This document shows positions 1 through 5,770 of a stretch of DNA of 8,057 bases, one piece after another. How positions within the stretch are numbered: position 1 is the stretch's first letter; every line of letters begins with the position of its first letter. The notes beneath the pieces were generated by a model that did no database searches, had not been told where the DNA came from, and saw nothing but the letters and a program-made list of their open reading frames with translations. A program made the translations under genes and the position numbers. The stretch is from an uncultured Acetatifactor sp. (GTDB taxonomy: Bacteria > Bacillota > Clostridia > Lachnospirales > Lachnospiraceae), in contig CANRMK010000101.1 in NCBI GenBank assembly GCA_947631715.1, positions 1 to 8,057 of the forward strand. Reading direction: 5' to 3'.

Positions 1-240
1 TTTTTCTTGGTTGAACTCGTATGTCATCGACTGCATGCTTTCTATCCCGGCAATCCCTTTATAGAACATGGTCCCCAGCAATTCATCGTTGGAATACTCT
101 ATATAACTCTGGTCCCGCGGATCTTTTGTGTCTGCAAGATCACGGAACAGGTCAGGACAATACCTGCTCCTGATCTTATTACACTCCACGATCGGATTGT
201 TTTCCAGTTTTCTCCGAATCCTCTCTTGTTTCCTGCTCAT
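1..240 (-). CDS. Transposase, N-terminal part (runs off the left edge)
   Basis: This is an 80-codon open frame that starts at ATG 240-238 and is still open at base 1, so only the N-terminus is visible. An AAAGGAG ribosome binding site lies 7 nt before the ATG, which supports a real gene start. The N-terminus is basic (MSRKQERIRRK). It is followed by a DPRDQSYIEYS segment and then LLGTMFYKGIAGIESMQ and MTYEFN. A DPR motif followed by a hydrophobic helix with an AGIxS pattern and an FN is what I know from the N-terminal region of DDE transposases of the IS4/ISAs1-like type. The catalytic DDE residues would lie beyond the edge and cannot be checked. I could not find a terminal inverted repeat because the other end of the element is absent. 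The family assignment is tentative; transposase identity is moderately likely. Confidence 0.6.
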   Translation of the reverse strand, partial: MSRKQERIRRKLENNPIVECNKIRSRYCPDLFRDLADTKDPRDQSYIEYSNDELLGTMFYKGIAGIESMQSMTYEFNQEK

Positions 241-323
241 ACAGACTCCTTTGCGAAAAATTTTTTTCTTTTATTTTACCATTTTTTCTCAAAAGGGCCT
301 ATTCTCAACAGAATTAGTGCGAA

Positions 324-1103
324 TTATTTTTTCCTTTCAAAGCTGTTTTCTGACGCCGCGATCTTCTCGTAACAGTTCAGCCCCCATTCCTCTTTGCCGC
401 CATACACATTCAGATCCACATAAGGCTCCTCGCCCGAAAATCCCTGCAGACGGCCGCGGTTAGTATACTGCCAGAAAGTCCATGGGACACTCTTGTCCGG
501 TCTATGCCAGATATCCCGTATCCACAGAGGATATTCTTCAAATCCGTCCCTGATATAAAGCTCCCACGTATCGTAAGTGGCATAGATCATGGGCTTAAGC
601 CCATACGCCTCCTCCACTCTGTCAAGATAGGCCTGCAGCTGTGATGCCACCTCCTCCGCCTGCGGCGGGGCTGCCTTTTTATTTCCGTAAAATTCCACAT
701 CCACCACAGGCGGCAGCATTCCCTCAAAAGCGTCCACCGTTTCAATGAAATGTTCTGCCTGCAGGATACCGCTGCTGTCAAAGCTGAAAAAATGATAGGC
801 TCTCACCCGAAGCCCCGTCTGACGCGCATCCTTCCAGTTGTCTGCGAAACGCTCGTCCGTGTAAGAGCTCCCTTCTGTGGCCTTGATGTATGCGAACTGA
901 ATGTCCTGTTCGGACAATACCTGCCAGTCGATCCTCCCCTGATAATGAGACACGTCCACACCGCGCACCGGATAGCGGGATGCGGCAGATCCGTTTACAT
1001 GAAAAAAGCCGAAATAGACCGCTCCTGTCAAAAGTCCTGCTGCGATCGCCAAAAGCAACATTGCCAAGACCGTTGTCAGAGCTATTTTTATTTTTTGATC
1101 CAA
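324..1103 (-). CDS. Membrane-anchored GH25 lysozyme (muramidase)
   Basis: This 259-residue protein is predicted to cleave the MurNAc-GlcNAc bond of peptidoglycan. Residues about 8-33 form one hydrophobic segment without a lipobox, so it is probably an N-in signal anchor with the enzyme outside. The GH25 domain spans about 45-235: GVDVSHYQG with D50, the VVDVEFYG strand with D135 and E137 (the family's catalytic DxE), WQYT at 211-214, and VDLNVYGG with D230. The start is TTG at 1103-1101, with AAGGGGA 7 nt upstream. The only later Met that could serve (residue 15) would cut into the anchor, so TTG is preferred. The gene starts 60 nt after the glycosyltransferase stop and is probably cotranscribed with it, suggesting an envelope role. 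After the usual GH25 end there is an odd tail of about 19 residues beginning GLNCYEK, encoded by a dispersed repeat block. The fold is confident; the biological role is inferred. Confidence 0.9.
   Translation of the reverse strand: MDQKIKIALTTVLAMLLLAIAAGLLTGAVYFGFFHVNGSAASRYPVRGVDVSHYQGRIDWQVLSEQDIQFAYIKATEGSSYTDERFADNWKDARQTGLRVRAYHFFSFDSSGILQAEHFIETVDAFEGMLPPVVDVEFYGNKKAAPPQAEEVASQLQAYLDRVEEAYGLKPMIYATYDTWELYIRDGFEEYPLWIRDIWHRPDKSVPWTFWQYTNRGRLQGFSGEEPYVDLNVYGGKEEWGLNCYEKIAASENSFERKK
369..383. repeat. Single block 1 of the dispersed repeat inside the lysozyme 3' end
   Basis: GTAACAGTTCAGCCC is identical to block 1 at 7984-7998. Here it is read in frame on the minus strand as the codons for GLNCY, just after the natural end of the GH25 domain. 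No convincing block 2 is found nearby. Confidence 0.6.
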
Positions 1104-1163
1104 AAAACGTTCCCCTTCTTTCCACAGTTTCCTGTCCGTATAGGGAACGCCGCAAGACCAATA

Positions 1164-2234
1164 TCATTCAGCATCCTGATAGAACAAAGAATACCACTGG
1201 TACCTGATCTCCGTGTATCCCAGGTCTCTCAAAAGCTGTGCATAATCCGCATATTGGTCACTGACGATATAATTACATCCATCCTCCGGGCTCATAAGAC
1301 CGCCGCAATAATAATAATCCAGCAGCAGATTTCCCTCTGTATACAGCTTTAAGTCATACGGCGAAAACGGATAGCTGGCCGCAAAATAGACCGGGCTCTG
1401 GGCCATATAGGTACGTTCATGCCGATATTCCGGATGTTCTTCCAGAAATTCCACGGCATCCGAGACCGTAATGTCGAACAAGAGCGGAGTGGGATAATCC
1501 GCACTGTATCCTCCCAGATAATAATATATACCGAACCGCAGAAAACCGGCAGCATACAGAGCCAGACAGACGGCCGCTGCGGGTCTGCACCATTTCGCTT
1601 TATGGAATTCCACGGTCTCACACCCGTTCTCTCTATCAAATCTCAGAGTAATATGTTTGCATTCGCCCATTCTCCACAATACATATATTCCGTCTACAGC
1701 CAGATAAACTACTGCAAAGAAAATTCCGTTCACCTTATTGGTGTTGGGCACGGTCACACAGCTCATGGTAAAAAGCATCACAAGGAACCAAAAAAGAGGA
1801 TAAACACCTGAAAGAAGATCACGGTTCTTGAGGGATTTCCACAATCGCCGCAGATGATGCAGCAAACCCGTCAGCGCCAGCGGAATCGTTATGTAATACA
1901 GGTTAGGATACCCGGGGATTGAATTGTATGGAAAACGGTCTCCAATAAAAATACTGTTCAAACTTTCCGTGAAATTCTCCCATCCCGGCAGACCAATCTC
2001 CGCAACCCGGTATTCATCCAGTTTTGTAATTGTAAAAATCCCCAAATGCATCTCTTCCAGATTGAAGGCATTGATATACTGTTCCAACAGAAGCGGAAAC
2101 GCCAGAATCCCCAGAGGAACTGCCATGCATGACCATCGTGATAACGAAAACTTCTTTACCCGCAGCGCATATAAAAAAGACAGCAGCAAGAACAGGGGCA
2201 GCGCCAGATAAGCGATAGCGTAAGTGTACAGCAT
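1164..2234 (-). CDS. Glycosyltransferase C-terminal half, possible reinitiation product
   Basis: This frame holds the rest of the glycosyltransferase. The first available ATG (2234-2232) overlaps the upstream stop as TAATG, so a terminating ribosome could reinitiate here, with the G run acting as a poor Shine-Dalgarno sequence that sits very close. That product would be 356 residues: about six membrane helices, then a soluble C-terminal region (about residues 250-356) containing HPEYRHERTY and SDQYADYAQLL. The frame is open further upstream to 2303, but that extension only overlaps the N-terminal half in another frame and has no homology logic. Whether the two halves could assemble as a split enzyme is unknown; one continuous protein is more likely the ancestral form. 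Confidence 0.55.
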   Translation of the reverse strand: MLYTYAIAYLALPLFLLLSFLYALRVKKFSLSRWSCMAVPLGILAFPLLLEQYINAFNLEEMHLGIFTITKLDEYRVAEIGLPGWENFTESLNSIFIGDRFPYNSIPGYPNLYYITIPLALTGLLHHLRRLWKSLKNRDLLSGVYPLFWFLVMLFTMSCVTVPNTNKVNGIFFAVVYLAVDGIYVLWRMGECKHITLRFDRENGCETVEFHKAKWCRPAAAVCLALYAAGFLRFGIYYYLGGYSADYPTPLLFDITVSDAVEFLEEHPEYRHERTYMAQSPVYFAASYPFSPYDLKLYTEGNLLLDYYYCGGLMSPEDGCNYIVSDQYADYAQLLRDLGYTEIRYQWYSLFYQDAE

Positions 2235-2788
2235 TACCCCCCCGTAATTCCCGCGAGGATATACCATTTGCAGTGTCCGCTCTCCATGGCACACATAAAA
2301 CAATAAAGAAACACTGTGGACATTCCTGCCATAAGACTGCTTTCAAGGCCAAATCTGCTGGCCATAATAAAATAGGGACAGATAATTATCAGCCCGGCCG
2401 TCAGCAGGGAATACACGAACCGATGATGAAAGGAGTGAAAGACCAGCAGCATTCCAAACACCATCGTCAGCAGGGAAAAAATGATTGCAGGCACCCGTAT
2501 CAGTCCCTGCGAATAACCGAATAATTTAAAAAGGCCCGCAAGAATGTAGCAATAAAGTACGTTTTGCCCTCCGCCATAATTGATCAGGTACACAGGCCAG
2601 GAGTCCAGATGGCGATCCACACCGTAATTTGCCAGACTCCAGGCATCATATGCTATGGCTGCCTCATCCACATGCAGTCCATTGGGTATAATATGATTTC
2701 TCCATATTCTGGTGACAAAAAAGATCAGAAAGAACACAAAGGTGGCGCTAAAGTAAATAATATACTTTTTTCGTTTGCTAATGTTCAT
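2234..2788 (-). CDS. Glycosyltransferase N-terminal half (as read in this sequence)
   Basis: This is the frame translated if no slippage occurs: 184 residues ending ILAGITGG, then TAA at 2236-2234 directly after the seven G. It carries a first membrane helix (about 10-27), the external loop with the acidic pair D41-E42, and further helices at about 80-92, 98-117, 126-146 and 155-168. It lacks the later helices and the C-terminal domain, so it is not expected to work alone. An upstream in-frame TTG (2836) would add 16 residues, but it has no convincing ribosome binding site, so 2788 is preferred. Confidence 0.75.
   Translation of the reverse strand: MNISKRKKYIIYFSATFVFFLIFFVTRIWRNHIIPNGLHVDEAAIAYDAWSLANYGVDRHLDSWPVYLINYGGGQNVLYCYILAGLFKLFGYSQGLIRVPAIIFSLLTMVFGMLLVFHSFHHRFVYSLLTAGLIIICPYFIMASRFGLESSLMAGMSTVFLYCFMCAMESGHCKWYILAGITGG
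2237..2243 (-). repeat. G7 homopolymer at the glycosyltransferase frame break
   Basis: The coding strand reads ACG GGG GGG TAA, so the seven G form a phased G GGG GGG heptamer immediately before a stop codon. Lengths of 8, 5 or 11 G would join the two halves of the gene; 8 gives the best family fit. Homopolymer G tracts are classic slippage sites, and the phasing also suits -1 ribosomal slippage. Confidence 0.85.
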
Positions 2789-2830
2789 CTTCAAACTCCT
2801 TCTTCCCTTATCAGAACATCGGTCTCCTCC

Positions 2831-2861
2831 ATGCAAGAACTTAATGCAAGAACTTAATGCA
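2831..2861. repeat. 13-bp tandem duplication in the glycosyltransferase leader
   Basis: The unit ATGCAAGAACTTA occurs twice head to tail (2831-2843 and 2844-2856) and is followed by a partial third copy, ATGCA. It lies in the predicted 5' untranslated region of the glycosyltransferase mRNA, between the promoter and the start codon. No function is evident. Copy number could vary by slippage. Confidence 0.8.
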
Positions 2862-2884
2862 CAAACATTTTGTCATCTTTTACC

Positions 2885-2913
2885 ACTATACTTCTGACCG
2901 CTGCTTTTGTCAA
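2885..2913 (-). promoter_or_regulatory. Sigma-A-type promoter for the glycosyltransferase-lysozyme unit
   Basis: The minus strand shows TTGACA at 2913-2908, a 17-nt spacer, and TATAGT at 2890-2885. This is a perfect -35 with a -10 one base off consensus at ideal spacing. Transcription would start near 2878, giving a leader of about 90 nt before the ATG at 2788. Confidence 0.75.
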
Positions 2914-2944
2914 AAAATCAAAAAATGTATACAGTGAATCATTT

Positions 2945-2981
2945 AGGGCTCCCGCTGACCATTTCCATCAACGGAAGCCCT
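2945..2981 (-). terminator. Hairpin after the GGGtGRT gene, probable terminator
   Basis: The arms at 2945-2954 and 2972-2981 pair over 10 bp with one G-T wobble (AGGGCTTCCG against CGGGAGCCCT on the minus strand), around a 17-nt loop. The hairpin lies 38 nt past the GGGtGRT stop and 32 nt before the next -35 box, which is the right place to separate the two units. The minus-strand tail (AAATGATT) is poor in T, so an intrinsic terminator is plausible but not ideal. On the plus strand the tail is T-rich. Confidence 0.5.
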
Positions 2982-3018
2982 TTATTTTACGCTATTTCTT
3001 AGAACACGCAATCGATTC

Positions 3019-4029
3019 TTAGAACTTCCCTGCCTTAGCAGCTTCCTCGACCGAAACCGCCACAGCCACGGTAGCGCCTACCATGGGATTGTTGCCCATT
3101 CCGATCAGGCCCATCATCTCAACGTGTGCGGGCACGGAGGAAGAACCTGCGAACTGTGCGTCGGAATGCATACGGCCCAGCGTATCGGTGAAGCCGTAAG
3201 ATGCAGGGCCTGCAGCCATATTGTCGGGGTGCAGAGTACGTCCGGTACCGCCGCCGGAGGCAACGGAGAAGTACTTCTTGCCGGCCTCAGTTCTCTCTTT
3301 CTTGTAGGTTCCTGCCACAGGGTGCTGGAATCTGGTGGGGTTGGTGGAGTTGCCGGTGATGGAAACGTCCACATTCTCTTTCCACATGATGGCAACGCCC
3401 TCAGGAACAGAGTTCGCACCATAGCAGTTCACCTTGGAGCGGAGCCCGGTGGAATAAGAAATTCGCTCGATCTCCTTTACGGTATTGGTATAGGGGTCAT
3501 ACTCGGTCTCCACAAAAGTGAATCCGTTGATACGGGAAATGATCTTTGCTGCGTCCTTTCCAAGGCCGTTCAGGATCACGCGCAGAGGCTTCTGGCGCAC
3601 CTTATTTGCTTTCTCGGCAATCCCGATAGCGCCCTCTGCAGCCGCAAAGGACTCATGTCCTGCCAGGAAACAGAAACAGTCGGTGTCCTCCTCTAAGAGC
3701 ATCTTGCCCAGATTGCCATGGCCAAGACCTACCTTACGGGTGTCCGCAACGGAACCGGGAATGCAGAATGCCTGAAGCCCCTCTCCGATGGCTGCAGCAG
3801 CCTCCGAAGCTTTCCTTGCTCCCTTTTTGATGGCGATGGCTGCGCCGACAGTGTAGGCCCAGCATGCATTTTCAAAGCAGATGGGCTGGATCTTCTTTAC
3901 CTGGTCATATACATCCAGGCCAGCATCCTTGGTGATCTTCTCCGCCTCTTCGATAGAGGAGATACCATAGCTGTTCAGAACTTCGTTGATCTTATCGATA
4001 CGTCTTTCATATGATTCAAATAAAGCCAT
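3019..4029 (-). CDS. GGGtGRT protein (conserved, function unknown)
   Basis: This 336-residue protein matches the family named for its GGGtGRT motif, seen here as SGGGTGRTLHPDN with the motif at residues 259-265. It is followed by the very conserved glycine/methionine-rich stretch GRMHSDAQFAGSS and then PAHVEMMGLIGMGNNP (about 286-315). The N-terminal third is helical and charged; the middle has GHGNLGKM (103-110), GHESFAAAEGA and VILNGLGKDA. There are six cysteines (51, 56, 89, 118, 120, 202) and no signal peptide, so it is cytoplasmic. The start has GGAGG about 9 nt upstream. The gene follows the NifU-like gene by 22 nt, so they form an operon. I know of no demonstrated biochemical function for the family. 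Pairing with a scaffold protein suggests an Fe-S or metal-linked role, which is inference. The length appears full. Confidence 0.9.
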   Translation of the reverse strand: MALFESYERRIDKINEVLNSYGISSIEEAEKITKDAGLDVYDQVKKIQPICFENACWAYTVGAAIAIKKGARKASEAAAAIGEGLQAFCIPGSVADTRKVGLGHGNLGKMLLEEDTDCFCFLAGHESFAAAEGAIGIAEKANKVRQKPLRVILNGLGKDAAKIISRINGFTFVETEYDPYTNTVKEIERISYSTGLRSKVNCYGANSVPEGVAIMWKENVDVSITGNSTNPTRFQHPVAGTYKKERTEAGKKYFSVASGGGTGRTLHPDNMAAGPASYGFTDTLGRMHSDAQFAGSSSVPAHVEMMGLIGMGNNPMVGATVAVAVSVEEAAKAGKF

Positions 4030-4051
4030 TTTTTCCTGTCCTCCTTCATCC

Positions 4052-4744
4052 TTATTCTTTTCTGGGATCGATGATCTTCACAGCATCGTCCACACGACCG
4101 TATTGGCCCTTTGCCTTCTCCCATGCAGTGTTGGGATCGTCGCCCTTCTTGATGAAGTCGGTCATCTTTCCAAGGCTTACGAACTGGTAGCCGATGATCT
4201 GATCGTCCTTGTCCAGAGCGATGCCTGTCACATAACCTTCCGCCATTTCCAGATAACGGGGACCTTTGGCCAGAGTTCCGTACATGGTGCCCACCTGGCT
4301 CCTCAGGCCCTTGCCCAGGTCTTCAAGTCCCGCTCCCACAGGCAGGCCCTCCTCGGAGAACGCACTCTGGGAACGTCCGTACACGATCTGTAAGAACAGC
4401 TCTCTCATAGCGGTATTGATGGCATCACATACCAGGTCGGTATTCAGTGCCTCCATTACAGTCAGGCCGGGTAGGATCTCAGCAGCCATAGCTGCGGAAT
4501 GGGTCATGCCGGAGCAGCCGATGGTCTCCACCAGCGCCTCCTGGATGATGCCCTCCTTTACATTCAGGGACAGCTTGCAGGCGCCCTGCTGAGGAGCACA
4601 CCAGCCTACACCGTGGGTGAAACCGGAGATGTCTTCCACTTTCTTGGCCTGTACCCATTTTGCTTCTTCGGGAATGGGTGCGCAGCCATGATGTACGCCC
4701 TGAGCTACCGGGCACATTTCTTCAACTTCCTTTGAATAAATCAT
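4052..4744 (-). CDS. NifU-like iron-sulfur cluster assembly scaffold protein, GGGtGRT partner
   Basis: This 230-residue cytoplasmic protein has a region resembling the NifU/IscU N-terminal fold. GACKLSLNVKEG then VETIGCSGMTHSAAMAAE (C77), followed by LPGLTVMEA, tracks the IscU pattern of a first cysteine strand, then GCGxAIASSS, then KGKxxEEA. Cysteines are at 11, 21, 49, 56, 77 and 106. C49 or C56, C77 and C106 are the likeliest equivalents of the three scaffold cysteines, although spacing differs from classical IscU. The C-terminal part (about 145-225) is not IscU-like and has GLRSQVGTMYGTLAKGPRYLEM. The start ATG has AAAGGAG 7 nt upstream. It is the first gene of the two-gene operon with the GGGtGRT gene. 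No sulfurtransferase or other ISC/SUF gene is nearby, so a dedicated role with its partner is more likely than general cluster assembly. That role is inferred. Confidence 0.85.
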   Translation of the reverse strand: MIYSKEVEEMCPVAQGVHHGCAPIPEEAKWVQAKKVEDISGFTHGVGWCAPQQGACKLSLNVKEGIIQEALVETIGCSGMTHSAAMAAEILPGLTVMEALNTDLVCDAINTAMRELFLQIVYGRSQSAFSEEGLPVGAGLEDLGKGLRSQVGTMYGTLAKGPRYLEMAEGYVTGIALDKDDQIIGYQFVSLGKMTDFIKKGDDPNTAWEKAKGQYGRVDDAVKIIDPRKE

Positions 4745-4774
4745 GTGAATTCTCCTTTCGATATGTATATACGC

Positions 4775-4807
4775 TATTATTTTATCAGTGGGATTGATAA
4801 AATAATA
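4775..4807. promoter_or_regulatory. Perfect 13-bp inverted repeat, candidate operator
   Basis: TATTATTTTATCA (4775-4787) and its exact reverse complement (4795-4807) flank a 7-nt spacer. The repeat sits 31 nt upstream of the NifU-like start codon and overlaps the candidate -10 box, so a bound dimer would block transcription. In RNA it could also form an AT-rich hairpin at the 5' end. It does not match the Fur, Rex or FNR consensus that I know. Confidence 0.65.
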
Positions 4808-4810
4808 TCA
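4802..4810 (-). promoter_or_regulatory. Extended -10 promoter element for the NifU-like/GGGtGRT operon
   Basis: The minus strand reads TGATATTAT, matching the TGnTATAAT extended -10 pattern with one mismatch. No good -35 hexamer is found 16-18 nt upstream, which extended -10 promoters can tolerate. Transcription would begin inside the inverted repeat, leaving a leader of roughly 50 nt. Confidence 0.45.
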
Positions 4811-4877
4811 TTCCCATACATTCTCTCATATTTAGGACAAAAAATCCAGAGAAAAATGTGATTTTAGAGAACTTTTT

Positions 4878-4939
4878 GTAACAGTGCAGCCTTTCCCCCG
4901 CAAGTCACGCCCGGGACTGCCGATGTTCTCCCGGCAGAC
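4878..4939. repeat. Dispersed two-block repeat, copy at the end of the ABC operon
   Basis: Block 1 is GTAACAGTGCAGCC (4878-4891) and block 2 is CGATGTTCTCCCGGCAGAC (4921-4939). Both recur in the same order and orientation at 7984-8042 with a similar gap. Block 2, extended by four bases on the left, can fold as CTGCCG/CGGCAG, and overlapping CCGGGA/TCCCGG arms give an alternative stem. The copy lies just after the ATPase stop codon, where it may act as a 3'-end RNA structure. No run of T follows, so I do not call it an intrinsic terminator. Confidence 0.7.
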
Positions 4940-4965
4940 GCGCTTCCGCCCGGGGACAGTATCTA

Positions 4966-5769
4966 TTATGCCAGCATCATTCTGTCGTTGGCAAATTCTC
5001 CCCCGCTGACCTCTTCAAACTTGGCGAGCAGGTCCTTGACATGGAGGTTCTTCTTTTCCTCCCCCGCAACATCATATATGATCTTTCCCTCGTGCATCAT
5101 GATCAGGCGGTTGCCATGGTTGATGGCATCTTTCATGTTATGTGTCACCATCATGGCGGTAAGTCCGTTTTCCGAAATGATCCTGTCGCTGATCTCCAGC
5201 ACCTTTGCCGCGGTCTTGGGATCCAGCGCCGCCGTGTGTTCATCTAGCAAAAGCAGCTTCGGGCGCTTCATGGAGGCCATCAGCAGCGTGATCGCCTGGC
5301 GCTGTCCTCCGGAGAGCAGGCCCACCTTGCTCGTCATGCGGTCCTCCAGGCCGAGCTCCAGAGCGGCAAGCTTCTCCCGGAAAATTTCCTTTTCCTGTCT
5401 GGAGACGCCCCACTTAAGAGTCCGACTCTGTCCTCTGCGGCAGGCAATAGCAAGGTTCTCCTCTATGTTCATAGAGGCTGCGGTCCCTGTCATGGGATCC
5501 TGGAACACCCTCCCCAGATACACGGCGCGCTTGTGCTCCGGAAGCCTTGTGATATCGGCCCCATCAATGACAATGCGGCCGCTGTCTATGGGCCAAACTC
5601 CCGCGATGGCGTTTAAGGTAGTGGATTTTCCGGCCCCGTTCCCGCCGATGATCGTGACAAAATCACCCGGGTTCAGCTTCAGGTCCACGCCGTCTAAAGC
5701 CACCTTTTCGTTGATTGTCCCTTTATTAAATATTTTATGTACGTCACAGATCTCCAATGCGTAGGACAT
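4966..5769 (-). CDS. ABC transporter ATP-binding protein
   Basis: This 267-residue cytoplasmic ATPase powers the importer encoded with the two upstream genes. The motifs are complete: Walker A GGNGAGKST (42-50), Q-loop Q90 in GRVFQDP, signature LSGGQRQ (152-158), Walker B LLLLDE (172-177) with catalytic E177, D-loop AALD, and switch histidine H210 in VTHNM. The wording HTAALDPKTA and MTGTAASMNIEENL fits ATPases partnered with PF04392-type binding proteins and BPD_transp_2 permeases. The start ATG is 1 nt after the permease stop, with an AAAGGGG site inside the permease end, so translation is probably coupled. It is the last gene of the operon and is followed by a dispersed repeat. The substrate cannot be read from the ATPase. 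Confidence 0.93.
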   Translation of the reverse strand: MSYALEICDVHKIFNKGTINEKVALDGVDLKLNPGDFVTIIGGNGAGKSTTLNAIAGVWPIDSGRIVIDGADITRLPEHKRAVYLGRVFQDPMTGTAASMNIEENLAIACRRGQSRTLKWGVSRQEKEIFREKLAALELGLEDRMTSKVGLLSGGQRQAITLLMASMKRPKLLLLDEHTAALDPKTAAKVLEISDRIISENGLTAMMVTHNMKDAINHGNRLIMMHEGKIIYDVAGEEKKNLHVKDLLAKFEEVSGGEFANDRMMLA

Positions 5770-5770
5770 C

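Larger units (their letters stand above)
1164..2788 (-). pseudogene. GT-C membrane glycosyltransferase (family 39 type), frameshifted at a G7 run
   Basis: Two adjacent frames together make one integral-membrane glycosyltransferase of the GT-C fold (GT39/ArnT/PMT-like). Such enzymes use polyprenyl-phosphate-linked sugars on the outer face of the membrane. The ATG at 2788 has a GAAGGAG site 7 nt upstream. The first part has one membrane helix, then the loop motif GLHVDEA with D41-E42 (the expected GT-C acidic pair), and an RVP motif near residue 100. The second part begins VMLYTYA, has about six more membrane helices, and ends in a soluble C-terminal domain of about 110 residues. At 2237-2243 the coding strand has seven G. 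Eight would give a continuous 541-residue protein whose junction, AGITGGVMLYTYA, fits the usual AGIxxGLxLYTYA pattern of this family. Both sides look intact, so the lesion is recent, reversible, programmed, or an assembly error. The acceptor and sugar are unknown. Confidence 0.8.

Noticed and set aside
432..452. Possible degenerate block 2 of the dispersed repeat inside the lysozyme gene
   Set aside because: The match is partial and the stretch encodes a conserved part of the GH25 domain, so coding constraint explains it better.
750..1352. Plus-strand open frame of 200 codons spanning the lysozyme start and the glycosyltransferase end
   Set aside because: It crosses two well-supported minus-strand genes and has no domain or ribosome binding support.
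2789..2832. Short leader peptide frames upstream of the glycosyltransferase (13 codons from ATG 2832, and a two-codon ATG TTC TGA preceded by GGAGGA)
   Set aside because: The 13-codon frame lacks a ribosome binding site, and the two-codon frame is too short to judge. No attenuator-like alternative stems were seen.
2996..3025. Ten-base direct repeat TTCTTAGAAC at 2996 and 3016
   Set aside because: It is short and AT-rich, with the second copy partly coding and no associated feature; chance is a sufficient explanation.
3124..3696. Plus-strand open frame of 190 codons opposite the GGGtGRT gene
   Set aside because: The minus strand has a clearly conserved protein with a good ribosome binding site; this frame shows no recognisable motif.
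4775..4807. Fur box reading of the palindrome
   Set aside because: Fur sites have TGATAAT first and ATTATCA second around one base. Here the half-sites are in the reverse order with a 7-nt spacer.
4988..5764. Long plus-strand open frame of 258 codons opposite the ABC ATPase
   Set aside because: It is antisense to a gene with complete ABC motifs. Its translation is Ser/Arg/Pro-rich without domain signatures, typical of a shadow frame.
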